Shown piece by piece: positions 12,901 to 25,600 of a stretch of 64,000 nt of DNA; positions within the stretch are counted from its first letter, which is position 1, and each line of letters opens with the position of its first letter. The stretch covers positions 1 to 64,000 of the forward strand of contig KL647335.1 in assembly GCA_000727475.1 (NCBI GenBank), written 5' to 3'. Below the pieces are notes generated by a model. That model did not search any database, had not been told where the DNA came from, and worked only from the letters and a program-made list of their open reading frames with translations. The position numbers were made by a program, and so were the translations under genes. The DNA is from Sarcocystis neurona. Lineage: Eukaryota; Apicomplexa; Conoidasida; Eucoccidiorida; Sarcocystidae.

Positions 12901-15900
12901 ACAACCTGTATAGCTGCATTATTTAAACAGTGATGATGACCCGAAGCGTCGTCCTTCAATGCAGTGAAGAGCGCTCGACTTGCCAGCGGTAATCTAAATC
13001 TTTTGTCTCGCCGTGTGTCGTTTGGTAGACGAGTCACCCCAACACAAACGCGAACCGCGTTTCGACTGGAGACCCGCCTCTCTCCTCCTGCAGGACTTTC
13101 AGTGGTAAAGTTTCTAATTCCCCTCCTGTGAGGGTGAGGCTCCAAAGTTTTATGTGGCAACTCACAATATGCAGCGATAGGTAAGGACACAGTGGAAGAC
13201 AGCCACCGCTTCCCCTGTACTAAAACGCTTCGTCTTATCGCATCTCTTGCGTTTTGGTTGGTTTACACTGTGGGAGTTTTGAAAACGGACGTGACCGAGG
13301 TAGCAAAAATGCTGCGCACTTGAGCCGGCTGCTTAAATTACGAATTGCCGACGCCGCTTGATGAAGTTCCGTCGTGCCCTAGTTTTGGGGGTTTTCTGCA
13401 TGCATCTGAAATTTCTCTACAGACGTCGCCGAACTGTTGGACGGTTGCTGACCGGTTCATCCATTTGCTGGCGACTGTAGGCATCGCCACTCACATTCTT
13501 TTCCGCAGGTGTGTGTGTCCCCTGGTCACGACTTGCGAAATTATCTCATCTCTAATCTAGCGAAAGGCTTCAGCAGAAGAACAGGACGCGCAATATGTAG
13601 TGTCTTATGCTAGTTGTTCGCTGGAGAGAACTGCAGGAGGAGAGTAAGACCTAACAAGCGCTAGGGTTTGCGCGTGTACTGCTCAACCCTGCATACACAA
13701 GTCCCTGCGTTCAACGCAGATACACCTCTGCAGTTCTGGTTGTGAACTATAGTTCACAGAGACCCTTTCTGAGCAACATACTGCGCGGCAATCAATCTGC
13801 ATTGAACGCCATGGAAAACTACCTTGAACAACCTACTAAAAGGTCTACTTGAGGGGCAAGGAGCAACATCTAGCGCTACATGTATGCATGTGACCCTGGT
13901 GGAAAAGCACAGGATAACTTTGTACAGCTAGCACGCTGCAGGATCCCTGAGATACAGGTTCTTGAATCTCGGGCCACTACATGCTATGTCTCGCCACTTT
14001 GAACACGGTGGGCTTCAACAGCACCCGCACCGCTTTTCTATCAAGCACCGAACTCCGGTTTTGCACCTTTTAACCTGCGACTGGTGAACTGTCGTCCTGG
14101 TTGACTCGCCAATCACTTACGTCTGTCAGTTCAAAGCAGACGATGTTGAAGCTATCCGACAACTCGAACTGTTGAGCACAAACGACACGACACAGACGAA
14201 GGAAGTTGCGACACCAGCGCGGTAGTTTCCTTTGTTGCGGCACGTAAGCTCTTGAAGGAAAAAATATGTGGGCCACATTTCTTCGTCTGCTTCCTTCGAT
14301 GTACTCTTTTCACTCTACTGCCTTTTAATCTGTTCTGCCCCGTTGCAGTCAGCTTTGGATACCGCAACACTTCAAAACCGCCGGGCGGGAACCTACGCCG
14401 CGAAAAAAGTTTAATCTTGGTTTTACCTTTCCTAGAAACTCCTGCGGCAGCTGACCTGCCGGGGTCCACTTTTCCTCACACAGCCCGGACTCGTATCTTG
14501 AGGTAATGCGGGTTGAAACCTTAGCGTTTTTCTCGATAAAGCATGGCAGAAAGCGCCAAACTTACGCCGATCCATTGGCAGGCGTGTGCACACACTACAG
14601 AGCTTAGTGGTGTCTGAGGCTTCTGATTTGATCTGCCGTCACATTTTATTGAGAATTGAGGGGGAGAGGTTCGCAAGAATAGTAACAGGTTGACCAAGTC
14701 GTTGTCCTCCCGTTGCAGACGAATGCGTTGATCTCCTGACAGCACAATATTGCGGGCTCATTTCTTACTTCTCTCCAGCTGAGACGATTTTTTGTCGTGT
14801 GCGAAGCACGACGCATGATGCACCTTTTCGTTCTGGGAAGGAATGGGATGGCAACGGAAGTTTAACCTCTCCAGTAGTGGACGTCAAATGAAGCTGCACG
14901 TGTGCGAGTACGCTCTCCAACTAACCTAATCAAAAACAGCAATGGACAGAAAATTACCTCTTTACGTAGAGGTAATTCAAGTGTTGACTGGCCACAGCTT
15001 GAGGCGTGGGCAAGTGTTCATGTAGCCCGTTCGTTGTAGTCGTATCGCGTCTTTGCAGTTGGCCGCTTAATAAAGCTGGCCGAGCACTACCGCAACGATC
15101 GCTTAATAAGGGTGTCTGTCTCAGAAAGACTCTGGCGTGTCAAGCCCTTGTTCTACAACTCGACGGTTTACGTGGTACAGTCGTGTGTAATCGGTTCGCG
15201 CGCCCAGCTCTAGCTTCGTAAGCAGCACTCACAGCCAGAAACGGTGTTTGGATTTCCAGTCTTTCTGATACATGTGTGCAAGTGCTTGCACTGTCGAGTG
15301 CATGACACGCGGGCAGGGCTCGGCAAACTTTGTGCACCTAATATGTAGACATCATCAAGACTTGTTTTTATTGCAGCTGAAGACAAGACAGTTGGCGGAC
15401 AGCAGATACGACAGTCGACGACAAACGGATCACACAGGTAATAGCATTGTAATTTATTCCTGGGCACCATCGTGTACTGATGAAGTTCATTCCAGGAGAA
15501 AGGTCGACTAAAGCACCGTGACATTTTGCGTAGTTCGGTGTCAATTGGGAAGAGTAGTTCAAACTGAAGGGGAACACGATGTGGTCTGGCCTTTTCTGTC
15601 TGACGGCCAGCGACTGTTAGGTCGTAGCCGACAGCGAACTTCTTCCGTCGGTCCTTCTGCAGAGCGTACGGGGCTGCACATTGTTACCTTTAAATGTCCG
15701 CCGCAGTCACCAAAACAATGCAGCGTTTGTGCTCGTGCCACGTGGGTCTTCGGCAGACGGCACCACAGAGGGAACTCAGATGTCTTGTCCCTGGGCGTCA
15801 GGAAGGCCTCAAAAATTCTTTTTTCTGCGTGTAGGAGCTGAAAACCAGGGCTGTGCGTAGAGTCCTGTTGAACTAACTGCATGACCAGGTGGGTTTTCCA

Positions 15901-18900
15901 GTCATCCGTTACCAAGCGGTCTAGACTGTTAAGCCGTCTTACCCAGGACAATCGACACAATGTTTCGCACACTCTGTCGCGTTTCCCGTACAGGATGGAA
16001 CGCAAGCAGCAAGAGTGTGGTAGTGTTACGTTCCCCGACGCGGTACATGTCTTTGCTGTTTGCCATCTGAGCTCCTCCTCCGCAGTCCTCCGTTATAGGA
16101 TCGAATAACTTGTTCGATCCTCGCGTCGTGGTGGTAGCGCATGTATTAGCCGCTTTATTCTGGCTCAGTGCCTTCTGCCCACCGAAGACGTATGACGTTT
16201 TGATCGACCTCTATTCAGCAAGACTGTAGGGATGCCAGTGGCATGGGAATCTTGCGCTGTCCGCGCAAAAATATGACCGAAGTGCTCTGAGACCCAATCC
16301 CAACCTCGTCGCAGCAGAAGGTAACATAATTCATTAAGGCAGCTCTTTGACACACGTCTTATTCTCCCCAAATACAAAGTGCAAATACAGTGTGTTCTCA
16401 CGCTTTAACCGTCAGCTCACGCGTATTTGGGCTGCAGTGCATTCTGGTCCAGCCACTAACTAGAAGCTTCGCCACCGCTGGTGAAACTACGGCTGCGATT
16501 CCCGCTGGAGTTTCCTGCCGAACACAACAGAGGGAAGAAAAGCCCTTATGGCACATTACTGGGTCGCTGGTCCCAAAATCAACTCCTTTCGCTCTTTTCC
16601 CTAGGTCGAGTGCACAGCGGCATGTACCATGTGTCCTCTGTCTAGACTTGTTCAATAATTTGTCCCTTTCCCTACAGACTAGCACTCAGTCATTTGCACC
16701 ATATAGCGGGCCAGCCTGCGTGGGAGATAGGTTTTTTCGATTGTTAGGATCACCGGATGCTGCGACTTCGTTCGGTTCTCAAGTTATGCGAAGAATGGCA
16801 AGGCAAACGTAGCCGTTAGTGCTGTTCTTCTGAAACCGTCCACGAGGAAGTAAGTAGGCTGTTGGCGCCAAGAAAGGAATTCGAGGTAGGCCGTGGGTGT
16901 CAGTGTACTCGTAGCCGTGTGCGCACTGTTCACGGACTTTTTACGCAACAAGCGAAGGAACTCGTCAACGGCAATATGTTGAAAAGATCGTCTTGGTGAT
17001 TGCTTTACGAGGCCGGGAGCGTTGTTGTCGCATTGGTTTCACGGTGCTTGTTGAAAGGTTTAAACCAGTTCTGCCTTGTAACGGTGAAAAACGTCTGATT
17101 AACTCGCAGGTACCATATGAAGAACAATGCGTAGTTCCGCGTAATCAAACGGGTTCCACTTGGTAGACGGCTGATGACTACATCAAGTTTTCACCAGCAA
17201 TGGTGCCTCAGTCTCAGTTGTTCAGCGGCGTAGATCACCTTCGGGGCAGACATTCATCGGTCGCTGTGCCAACGTGTTGCCTTTTCGCAGTCTGGCAGAT
17301 TACACGTACGCAAGCACGCAAAACATCAGTTCTGCAGCAACTAATGCGATTACACCAGGGGCTGGTCAGTCAAACGATCTTTCTCAGGCCCCGCTGTGGC
17401 GAATGGTGGCGTCTTTGAGTAGCCAGCAGCAACAGCCTAGAAAGAAAGGTGTCTGTGTCTCCAAATCACGCGTTCAGAGCCGGCAGTGTAATGAGATGCA
17501 AAGGTGCACACGGACTCCTGACCGCCTATGCTTGTGTACACGAAGACACCATAATGCCTAGGATGTCTTAAAAAAACCAGGTACACATTTATGTCGTGGC
17601 CTCAGAGGCCTTAGCCCGAGATTGTGAACTCATTAGTACTACGACCGCCTCATCTGTCTTTGGCCGTGCAGCGCATTTTCAGTTGAAAATGACTTGTCTT
17701 TCATGTGTCCCCGGACTCCGCACAGAGGCACAAACTTGCACCGAGTCTTCTGTACAAGTGTAGTGTACAGAAATAAGATCGCGGATGTCCCCGTATCGTA
17801 GTGCTTCTACATTTTCACATGTGTTGCGCCAAGCACACAAGAAAGTTCTGTCGGGACGCATAAGAACCCAGTCCTGAAAGTAGCCCCTAGGACTTACCCA
17901 AGCACCGCTGGGTGTCTGGTCCAGGGCATTGCCACCGCCTTCTTAGGGCACTACGACACAATAAGTGAGGTAGCTAGCTTTTCCTGGGACCTCCTGATTG
18001 TCACAAGAGGTATTTCCGGGGGAGGAGTCAAAAGAAACATCCTACATACTTGCCTTTCTTGAGGAGCTGTTACACGTGTATGTACGTACTTCTTCGTGGA
18101 ATGGCTTTTGCGCACGGTTTCGTAGAACTTTTTCATTTTCAGGAATCGACTGTCTCTGCCGAACTACAGCAGTGGAACTGTGGGGGCAAAGGCTCATCAC
18201 GATACTTGACCACCTCCGAGGCACGCACCATATACATTTCAGACTTGCGTCTGCTGCTGCGGGCAGCGTCCTCGGCGGGCTAATGAATGTCCTTTGAAAA
18301 GCACGCACAGGAAACTACCTGGGTTGCTCAGATTGTGATGCAAATGTATCGGTGCCAGGACAGGAACGAATGGCACACCTGTCGTATTGCACGCTACAAG
18401 GTGACAGCAGTCTTGATGGCACGGCGTCAGAAGCCAGTCTTCTTTGAACTCAAGTTAGAGACAGAGGCACCACGTCTCTGTGTGGGACGCACTGAAACGG
18501 ACTCTGAATACGCGCCCCACCTCCGCTAAGCCAGTTGGCATCTCCCGAGGGAAGGGGTGTTGAGGGTTATTCAAGCCGCTACAAAGCAATGGTTCTCAAA
18601 GTGGTTCTCAACGCGAAGGGGCAAAAGAGATCCCCATTGTGCTCTTTGACAGACTAACTTGAACAGGTAATTACCATTTCTTCGACGGAGTTCACTGTGG
18701 CCGTCAGGTTGATCTCGACAGATCAAAGCACGTCACCGTACTCCACAGACGCCACATTGTGGCCGTACTCGTCTGGGAATATTAGGGCTGCCCTGACAGG
18801 TCGCAGAAGGGATTACCTGTCGGTATAGCCTTCTAGGGAAGTGGAAGACTGGTGGCGCCTTATCCTATTGCAAAGGGTGGTGGGGTGAACGGAATAAAGG

Positions 18901-19761
18901 GCGACCAGTGTGCACTTGAAGTGTTTTTATACGTGACCTCGCTGCTTCTTTCGGTTCTTTTTCTCGCCTGTGTCAGCCGCTGGATGAAGGCGGACCTGAC
19001 AAGCTCCGTGCTTGATAATCTCTCCACTTACTGTGTGTTTTTGTAGTACAGGCACTTCCGCTTACAAATGTCGGGGAGCTGCCATAATGGGACGCACTGC
19101 GAGACCGAATGTTATTTCCTGCGGTTATCTTCTCTAGCTTTTGCAGTCTATCGTCCATGATGCGAAACAAATCGGTTGTGCAGAGGTGTCTTGTCCAGAT
19201 GCAATACGCAGATCTTGACAACACGAAAGAGCTTTACTTCAACGCAGCAGCACGCCACAGTGCAGTTGCGCTGCGCGTGCACATGCCGACCAAACCACAT
19301 ACACCTTTTAAACATTTTTTTGGAAGGTACGCCGCGTCTCGGGCAGAATATTAGCGAGGGGCGTGCCCAAATGCTCAAGTTGGACGGCTTTTATTGGCAC
19401 AAGAGACGCCGCAGTAGCTTATATAATGAAAGGTGTTTTGAGGACGTTTTGGATGCAATGTGCCCGAAAACATAGTGTCCTGCTCGTGGACGGCTTCGGT
19501 GTCCCTGTTCATATACTTGGAATGTGTACAACGATGGTAGGTGGTACGTGTTTTTTCGAAGACGTGATCTGCGATTGTTGGTGGTGGAGCGATTGCTCTG
19601 TGGCAGGTGTCCCGACGTGGTGAGGAACCATCATTCAGCTGTTTCAAGCGAGTCTACGGCAAGCGTGTAGTGGCCGCTTTCATGCAGTAAACTATTTCAG
19701 AAATATCAGCGTATCTGCGCCTGTGTAAAGTCCTCTGCCATGCAGTTTAAGATCACCTTAG
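9923..19761. other. Long gene-free stretch with small palindromes
   Basis: No conserved coding segment was recognised over almost 10 kb on either strand. Open frames stay under about 150 codons and are composition-like. Small dyads occur at 13741-13758 (18-bp perfect palindrome TGTGAACTATAGTTCACA), 14952-14977 (9-bp arms, 8-nt loop) and 16097-16121 (9-bp arms, 7-nt loop). There are no CAG tracts, microsatellites or telomere-like arrays. Confidence 0.5.
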
Positions 19762-20040
19762 TTTCCTAGGGAGACTCGGTGAGACCAGTCTCCCCAAAAA
19801 TTTGCATTCTTGCAGCTGTGAAAACAATCTCTCCACGCATGCTGGCATTCGGTGCTGCCAATGACAACGTAAAACGCTTGTTCTTCTCATTGTTACCACC
19901 TTGATTTCCTACGGAAACTCGGTGAGACGAATCCGCCCATAAACTGATATTTTGGAGGAGTGGAGACATGCTCTTCACGCATGCTGGCATTCGTTGCTGC
20001 CAATAACAATGTAAAGCGTCTGTTCTCCCCACTCTTGTCA
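19762..20040 (+). repeat. Two-copy tandem repeat, period about 142 bp
   Basis: Unit 1 starts at TTTCCTAGGGAGACTCGGTG (19762) and unit 2 at TTTCCTACGGAAACTCGGTG (19905). Both later contain ACGCATGCTGGCATTCG (19835 and 19977) and GCTGCCAAT(G/A)ACAA(C/T)GTAAA. The units differ by substitutions and small indels. No coding sense is seen. Confidence 0.75.
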
Positions 20041-22325
20041 AAAGAGTCCATCTCGTTGTGCTGCGCAGTGAACTACTCGTAGCTAGGGGGATCTTGGTGA
20101 TTATGCGCTTGATGTTGTTACGGAAGAGTAGTGCTGCGGCGAAACGGCTTACACTGTGGTCGTCAGCGCCACTGTCAGCACTGAGACGGGTTATGATTCC
20201 GTAGAAGGAATTTCTGCACGAACTCGCTAGCGATTGCCGCCTCTGCGATCAGCGTACTCTCCTGTCCCGCTGCAATGATATTTCGGCCATCACGACTGTA
20301 GAGACACACGAAGTACTCCTGAGCAATTCAGAATACTGCACGCGAATCTTACCCCTCAGTCATCCCTCACGTAAGGTCAATTATATTTATGACGGTGCGG
20401 GGTCGCACGAAGAAGAACTCCTTTTCAATATTTCCAAGCCTGATTTGAAGTCGGACATACATTGTAATTCACGTTCACTAGTACTCGCATTCTTCTCGTT
20501 TACATGCTCGGTCGTCCCTTCGGCATGACTTACACAAAGATGAACTCACCTCTCGAGAATTTTACATGTGACAGAGGATCTCCTCTGCGGGCTTTTCAAG
20601 TGCATATATGCTAAGTAAGCGCAACGATGAATGCGTGTGCCCCCGAACCGAAACGGTGCAGCGTGACAAAACTGGTCAGTTCATACAGGACGTTGTGTGT
20701 ACACATACCACGTCTGCAGTGATTTTTGCGCAGTTGTAACTCAGGGTTCGAGTCTCCATACTTACACATATCTATATTCATAGCCTGTACTGCGCGCGCC
20801 GGTATGCAAAATCAAACTAGGGTTTCGTTATGTATGCCGTACTGCCCGCCGCAGACACACCGGTTAGACACCCTGTGTTGGCTGTTTGGCACGGTGCAGC
20901 GCTTACGGGAGGCTTCTGTGTGAAAGGCACCAAGCTGTAGTTCAGATCGGATCAATTGTGAACCACTCCCCGCCGCAGCTGTGAGTTCTTGTTGCTTTTT
21001 GCTGACAAGGTAGGCGTACAGCAGTTGCACGGCTATCACAACGGATGCTGTACATGCAGACACCCCACCTCGGGGGCCCTGGAACTTAGCCGCACCTGCA
21101 AGTCTTTGTTTGACGGCAGTGGCATATACCAGGATGCGTTCGATAGTACACCCCGTTACTGGAATATACGTAGACGTGGTTGGTCCATAATCGTTCTCGT
21201 CACGTCTGAGGTGGCCAAAATGCTCTACACGCCAGGTACAGCAACAGGACCACGAATGTCGATGCTTCCGCCTTTCCAGGAAAGAATGTTCAACAGTTAC
21301 GTGTACTGTACATACAAACGTGTCTTCTGAAGCGCTTTGGTCTTTTAGAATCTCGCCAATGAAATGGTCGAACTACACAAGTACACAGGCAAACAGAGGT
21401 GGTCGATAGAACATATGGGCAGCTGCGTCACGCGCACGTCCCTATCACCTACCTGTACACACCACTCGAGGACCGCACATGACGTATACATTCGGTCGTG
21501 AAGCTGAGCATTTTAGAGGCGCCCTTTTTGAAAACAAGAGAGTGTGCGCACGCTCCAAAGCCACAGCGACAGTGTATCACCCCGATTTACGTGTGCATAT
21601 ATATATATATATATACGCACACATACACACGTATATACATACATATATACATAAATACACATATATATATATACACACGTGTATGTCGAAATGTCAAAGT
21701 GTGCGCGTGCACCGTGCGCACACGTAGCAATGATGGTGTCCAGATCGGTTGTGCAGTGAGACAGTTAACATCTTCACTCGCTGCTGCTCCGTTGCAGCGA
21801 AAGTAGTAAATTTCTGATGCGCTGCAATGCAGCAGCGCACCAGTGAAAAACGACGTGTAGCGGTATTACTCACGTGGTGGTTTTCCTTTCGTCTCAGGGA
21901 AAAAGATCTGTACGGTGTTCTTCTATTTTACTTGTAACCCTACATCAATCAGGGACCCCTCTTCGAATAGCCGAAAGAATCGTTTCCAATACATACTGCG
22001 TACGTGGAGTTCACTCTTGTCGACCGTGACAGAGGAACTGGTCAACGGCAACAGGAAGCAAAAGTGCATAAAAAGTAGTACTAGTTACAAGTGGTGCTGT
22101 CCCCGGCGCCCTCGAAGATAACGAAGGCATTTCTATTTTTTAAAAAAAAAAAAGTGCTTCTGTCGAAGCATTCAACTCGTCTGTCGGCTTGAAAAATCAT
22201 AATACTCCTGCTGCATGTGTAGCATCGTAAGGGGGGATGAGCAATGGCTTTTCTTTTTCCGGACGTGCCTGAAGAGGGAGTGTCTAACTTTTTTCCGTTC
22301 AAAGGCTGCGCGTAATCGATTAGCC
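20041..22325. other. No gene recognised; first TA microsatellite
   Basis: Only short frames occur. A TA/CA microsatellite lies at about 21596-21672 and marks the first appearance of the AT-type simple repeats that become frequent downstream. The string GGGTTCGAGTC near 20743 has no tRNA-like partner arms. Confidence 0.45.
21596..21672. repeat. TA/CA-rich microsatellite
   Basis: The tract alternates (AT)n with CACACA and TACATA interruptions. It can form weak hairpins. Open frames over it encode only IYIYTH-type low-complexity peptides and are not genes. Confidence 0.85.
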
Positions 22326-22545
22326 GATCAAACTCTATTTCCTCCATCTTTGTGTACGAACGTGTGCTGCGCTGTTCTTGTCGGTAGCAGCTACCGCGGG
22401 ACATTTCGGTGTAACACTTCACTCAGCGTCTGTTAGCCAGTTGAAATCTATTTGCTCTCTCTTTGTGTACGAATGTGTTGTGCTGTTCTTGCCGGCAGCA
22501 GTCACCACGCGACGTTTCGGTGTACAAATGCTGTGACCGTGTAAC
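22326..22545 (+). repeat. Two-copy tandem repeat, period about 113 bp
   Basis: The two copies share CTTTGTGTACGAA (22348 and 22461), GTGCTGCGCTGTTCTTG or GTTGTGCTGTTCTTG, GGCAGCAG or GGTAGCAG, and TTTCGGTGTA. They are diverged by substitutions and short indels and show no coding sense. Confidence 0.7.
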
Positions 22546-23640
22546 GTTCATGAGGTGACACTCATTCAGTTTGAGTGCGCTGGTGTTGCATCCAAGCCTG
22601 GTGTTCATATACTTTTAAAAGTGTGTGGCACGTGATCCACTTTCCGGCCCAGACAAGCAACAAAGACACAGCTAAGCCATTTCAGTAGCTCCGACCCCAC
22701 GATGAAGTACACCCGCTCAACGAGGTCGCTTTTACACATCGTCTACCGAAAGACTGATGCACACGCCGTGCACCCACGTGCGAGACACTATCAGGAAACA
22801 CGTGCACCTGGAAGATGTGGTTTCACGTGGTACTCTGCATGCTTTGCAAAAGATATTTCATGACGGATGTGGCGTTTTTAAACCGGGCGCATACAATACG
22901 ACTGAATGAGCGATGCGCACATGTATATATATATGTATGTATGTATATATATATATATGTATATATACATACGCCTACATCGGTAAATGTGATCTGTCGC
23001 GTTTCCTTGACTGCTACTGTGACTGCCCGCGTCTGAGCACTCGCGTGTGACAGTTGCCACCTCACGTAAGCTCTGTCTGGAGATTCCTCCGCTACTGTAT
23101 CATAGCTAGTCGCTAAGGTCTACCTTTCGCCAAGTCCTAATACTATGTACCTGGACAAGTTTGCAGCCGAATATCTCCCAGTCAACCTCTTCCACCCGTG
23201 TTACAGAGATGTGTGCAGGCGATCCTCCTCGCGGTTTCCTTGCCGAGATCGTAAACCTTCGCGTCTACGTCCTTTTATTTATTACTTGAAAGATAGCAGG
23301 GAGAACTATAGTACGCACAAGCTTGTGGTTTGTGAGCATTCTGGTACCAAATCTGCCGGGAAAAGCTTTCGCCCGAGGCAAGGCTCGGGTACACTACTGA
23401 AAGGAAGCTCCATGCAGAGAATATTGTCCCCAGCGTCGGCTGTCATTTCACGACGACAGACTTGATGAAACGCTCTCTTTTCGTACTCTGGTAAGTTGAA
23501 CCACATCGCAGTGTAATATGCTACACGTAGACGGTAGCAGCTGGACAGATGTGCGGTAAGCGTAACACGGATGGAAATCACAAGAAAACTTTCCCGCTCT
23601 GTGTGAAACAAGATGCTTCGTAGTACACATATCAACCCCG
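22546..23640. other. No gene recognised; TA/TG microsatellite at 22920-22972
   Basis: A (TA)n/(TG)n tract lies at about 22920-22972. Otherwise there are short frames only and no recognisable domain or RNA. Confidence 0.45.
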
Positions 23641-23990
23641 CTATTACCATGATAACCACGAACGATTCTGCTCTTACTACTGTGAGAGGAGCTCCTACTG
23701 CTACTTGTGCTGGTGCAACAACTGGTACCACTGATGTAGCTAGTATTACTGCAGCTGCACTACTGCACCTCCCAGTCCACCTACCATTATCAGTACTGTT
23801 AACACTACGAATCCCACTGCAAGTGGAAAGTGTACACTGAGATTACAAGTAGTGATGCCGCCAGTATCAATACTACTCGTTCTGGCAGCATTACGGGTAA
23901 TACTACTCCTGCTGCAACAGTTAATTTCACTGATACACGCAGTAGGACTCATGCAAGCATTGCTGGTGACATTCGTGCCCCATCCACCAA
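23641..23990 (+). repeat. Degenerate ACT/GCT-type triplet tract, Thr/Ala-like
   Basis: The stretch is rich in ACT, ACC, GCT and AGT triplets. It reads as Thr/Ser/Ala-rich peptide in frame 0 up to about 23756 (TTNDSALTTVRGAPTAT), then in a second frame (STVNTTNPTASGK) and then in a third (SSDAASINTTRSGSITGNTT). The sense frame moves twice without clear splice sites. This fits a decayed trinucleotide repeat, or less likely a broken mucin-like coding sequence. Confidence 0.45.
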
Positions 23991-25600
23991 GAACCGAAGA
24001 TTTTTATACTTGCAGCGCATGAAATAATTCAACAGTTTTTATGTGGTCTCCGCTGAGACATGGAATGCTGACCCAGCTTCGGACAACGAAAATTTTCGAA
24101 ACAGAACTGCACATTTAACAAACGTCCGCTGCCAGTTAATAATGTGATCATCTTCCGGATGTAAGCGAAGAAGCGGAGTGAAGCACGCTTCTCGTCTGTA
24201 TCATAGACATGAGTGGCTAAAGCTTCCATTTTGCTGTTTACATCCACACTTACGCAGACACACATATGTAATACATATAAATCAACAAGTGCGCACACAT
24301 GTGGATGTACACCAATTCACGTGGAGGATTCTCTCGGTGTACCACAAGAAGACGAATACATACACAGACGTGTATCTATATCTTTCTTTATCTACAGCTA
24401 CTTTAATTCGTTGTTGTTTATTTACAAGTTGATTATCGTTTCACATTCTATGAGGTGTAAGTATAAAATGTTAAAAGGCTCATGTGAAGAACTAACCAAA
24501 AATAGACGATAATTAAAATAAAATCCATTTCTATCTATCTATTCACATATATATACACAAATATATGCAGAGATAGAGGAATTAACGAAGATTTTTACCC
24601 AGAGCTACCAAGAGCCAAACTGATGCATATATATACTATATATATGTACGTACCTAAAGCGTGCTTGTGTAGGTGTTCGCAGTTCGAACGAATCTTTTTC
24701 ATTAAATACGCATCGGTTCCGTGTATACTGGCGTGCAGACACACACGCACGCTCCTACTAGATACGCATCTACGTATCTACTTGTGTTTGTACATAGACG
24801 CGCAGACAGTCAGCCGTGTCTGCCAAGGCGTGGCGACGTATATTTCGGAACTCTACAGTGACCGATGGTACAGGCTACGTACATCTCAAAAGTCTCACGT
24901 AAAAATGGTGTTTGGCAACGCCAGGCTTATTTGGAGCGTAGTGAAAACGGATTTTTCTTCACGAGCACGCAGTACTGGTGTAGTTTCCTCTACTTCTCGT
25001 GGTAATCTGAAACCAACGTCTGATGCGTCCCATTTAAAACAACCAACTAAGAGGTAGTGATTTATGGCAAATACAGTTCTTCAAACGAAGAACCGCGTAT
25101 TCATTCCGCCCATGATCTCCTGGTTGTAACCCATGCATCCGAACAGATAGCACTGTGTATGCACTGCACAGTGAAACTTGTCAAATCTGTCAGCTCTGAG
25201 ATTCGTACGGCTTGAATTCCGAGTGCAAGAGCAAGTCTTCTGCAAGCAGTCGACATAACGGTGAAGCTGAATCGTGTGGAAAAAGAAGGTAGTCTTCATC
25301 TACTTATTCTGCGACTCCTGCCGCTGTAGACCCTATGCTGCGGAGTCAACATCACGACGGTGAAAGCAGGGTGGGGAACTCGTAAACGAAATGTTGAGAA
25401 GAATGAAACCTCCGCGGGAGAGGTCGCAGGAGCCGGTGGGAGCTGCCCCCCAGAAGCTCTCTCTCACTGCATGCGTCCCACCTTGCCAAATCATTCTTCG
25501 TGCGTATAAAGGACAAGAACTCGAGTTTCCTAGTTCTCGAGTATGTGCTCATATATCAGTTTACGGTTGGGAAGGCTTTCGTTCCTTCATTACGAGGTGA
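23991..25600. other. AT-richer gene-free stretch near a composition boundary
   Basis: Short TA-rich microsatellites occur (24540-24650, including ATATATACTATATATATG). Frames up to 144 codons (24623-25057) contain no recognised motif. The sequence changes character at about 25.6 kb, where GC-richer and pyrimidine- or CAG-rich DNA begins. Confidence 0.45.

Noticed and set aside
20741..20754. tRNA B-box-like GGGTTCGAGTC (also near 8055)
   Set aside because: No acceptor stem, anticodon arm or A box at suitable distance.
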